A stretch of 64,000 bases of DNA, taken from assembly GCA_023105745.1 (NCBI GenBank), contig JALGQZ010000009.1:34028409-34092408 (forward strand), given 5' to 3'. Positions within the stretch are counted from its first letter, which is position 1. Each line of letters begins with the position of its first letter. The notes below the pieces were generated by a model. It had not been told where the DNA came from and ran no database searches. It saw nothing but the letters and a program-made list of their open reading frames with translations. Below are positions 63,180 to 64,000 of the stretch, piece by piece. This DNA comes from Austropuccinia psidii. Taxonomy: Eukaryota > Basidiomycota > Pucciniomycetes > Pucciniales > Sphaerophragmiaceae. The translations under genes and the position numbers were made by a program.

Positions 63180-64000
63180 TTTGGGGGCCTGGCTGTGATA
63201 TTTACTTTAAATACCTTTGAAAAAGATTCAAATTGGGTTTATCCAATAATAAATTATAATTATAATCATGGAATTTTATAATAATTTTATATTTATTTAT
63301 TTTAAATACTATTGAGGCATTTGGAAAGGAATTGTACTGTCTTAAACGTGGTTTTTCACATCCTTAGACTTGCAAGAACTTTCTTTGAGTGGCTCTAATA
63401 ATTAAAAAAGGTATTTTATAAATTAAAAATGATTTATACTTTAAATTAATTTCATAAACAAATCATATTTATTTTTATTTTATTCTTTAAGAATAAAAAC
63501 ATAAAAAATAATCAAAAATATTAAAAAACAATAAAAAAAGTTATTTTTATTTCTTTATTCATTTCATTTTTTTAAGAAAAAAAGATATAAAAGCAATTTT
63601 TTATGTGGAAAATTGCCATATCTTACCAAAAATAACACTTCTTATATAAAAGACTTATATTAATTTGTCTTTTTTAGTGTTTGAAGATAATCCAACAGAA
63701 AACAACCAAGCCACTGTTGAAAGATTGGTGGAAGAAGCTTGCCCAAGTTCTCCAACACCAATTATAACTAAGAAAAAGAAAGCTAAAAAATGAGACTTTC
63801 CAGGACCCACTATTCAGGACTCTGAAGGTGAGTACCTCATTTATAAATTACACAAGAAGAATTCCTGTTCTGAAATCCTCTTCTTTTTTCATTTCTTAAA
63901 TCATGACTACCAGAAGAGGATCAGAAAACTCCATCCAATCAGATGAAGCTGGACTCAGAGGTAGAATTGATTCCTCAAAAGGGAAAAGTTGGACACTTAG
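63180..64000 (+). mobile_element. Element E: leader, ORF1 exon and Gag start, cut by the window end
   Basis: PBS TGGGGGCCTGGCT (63182-63194). After an AT-rich leader the acceptor TTTTTTAG (63677) is followed by TG TTT GAA GAT; ORF1 exon 63678-63827 has one TGA (near 63791). An 86-base intron 63828-63913 (GTGAGT...ACCAG) follows, and ORF1 continues EEDQKTPSNQMKLDSE. The Gag ATG (63903, MTTRRGS) lies inside this intron and its frame is open to the window end. ORF1 is again in the +1 frame relative to Gag. Confidence 0.75.

Noticed and set aside
1..64000. tRNA, rRNA, CRISPR or prokaryotic operon features
   Set aside because: No cloverleaf, rRNA core or spaced direct-repeat array was seen; introns, TATA boxes and chromovirus elements fit a fungus.

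Overview
The window looks like a transposon graveyard from a large, AT-rich, intron-containing fungal genome. Long Ty3/Gypsy chromovirus-like elements with 1.4-2.1 kb LTRs fill about 97% of it. The Gag-Pol proteins (Gag CCHC knuckle, retropepsin, YIDD reverse transcriptase, RNase H, HHCC/DDE integrase, GPF module and a C-terminal chromodomain-like tail) and the SNF2-type helicase relic both resemble, from memory, sequences of rust fungi (Pucciniales), most of all the myrtle rust Austropuccinia psidii. That placement is recall and was not checked by search. I see no rRNA, tRNA, CRISPR array or prokaryotic operon.

The only clear non-LTR-element sequence is one decayed SNF2/RAD5-like helicase gene on the + strand, in three pieces: 18220-18584 (motif I), 47879-49080 (motif II to part of the C-terminal helicase domain) and 61014-about 61207 (motifs V-VI). 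Everything else was inserted into or beside it. Left: element B1 (integrase and 3' LTR, ending at 18219), itself broken by two family-A elements: A1 (1-4949, 3' part) and A2 (5619-15991, complete with a CATAT duplication). First gap: element C (18585-47878, GGTAC duplication), which contains reversed element B2 (19035-38536), which contains reversed element D (27042-36727, TCACA duplication), plus the solo LTR B3 (38725-40521, TAATG duplication). Second gap: solo LTR B5 (49081-61013, TACTC duplication) split by the complete young element B4 (49366-59480, ATATT duplication). Right: 5' end of a further element E (about 61208 to the window end).

Two elements keep an uninterrupted gag-pol: B4 (LTRs almost identical, but the family Gag start codon is ATT) and D (catalytic Asp of integrase changed to Glu). 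A1, A2, B1 and B2 are broken. Element C has LTRs, a PPT and protease-like relics but no visible reverse transcriptase.

The most interesting signal is a shared 5' architecture in families A, B, D and E. A leader intron ends in AG directly before TG, so in A and D splicing would create the ATG of a small upstream protein (ORF1). A second intron ends in ACCAG, and those bases are also the Thr-Arg codons just after the Gag ATG, which lies inside the intron. ORF1 then overlaps gag in the +1 frame. Splicing could therefore switch one transcript between ORF1 and Gag-Pol. In B4 the overlap is about 530 bases with both frames open.
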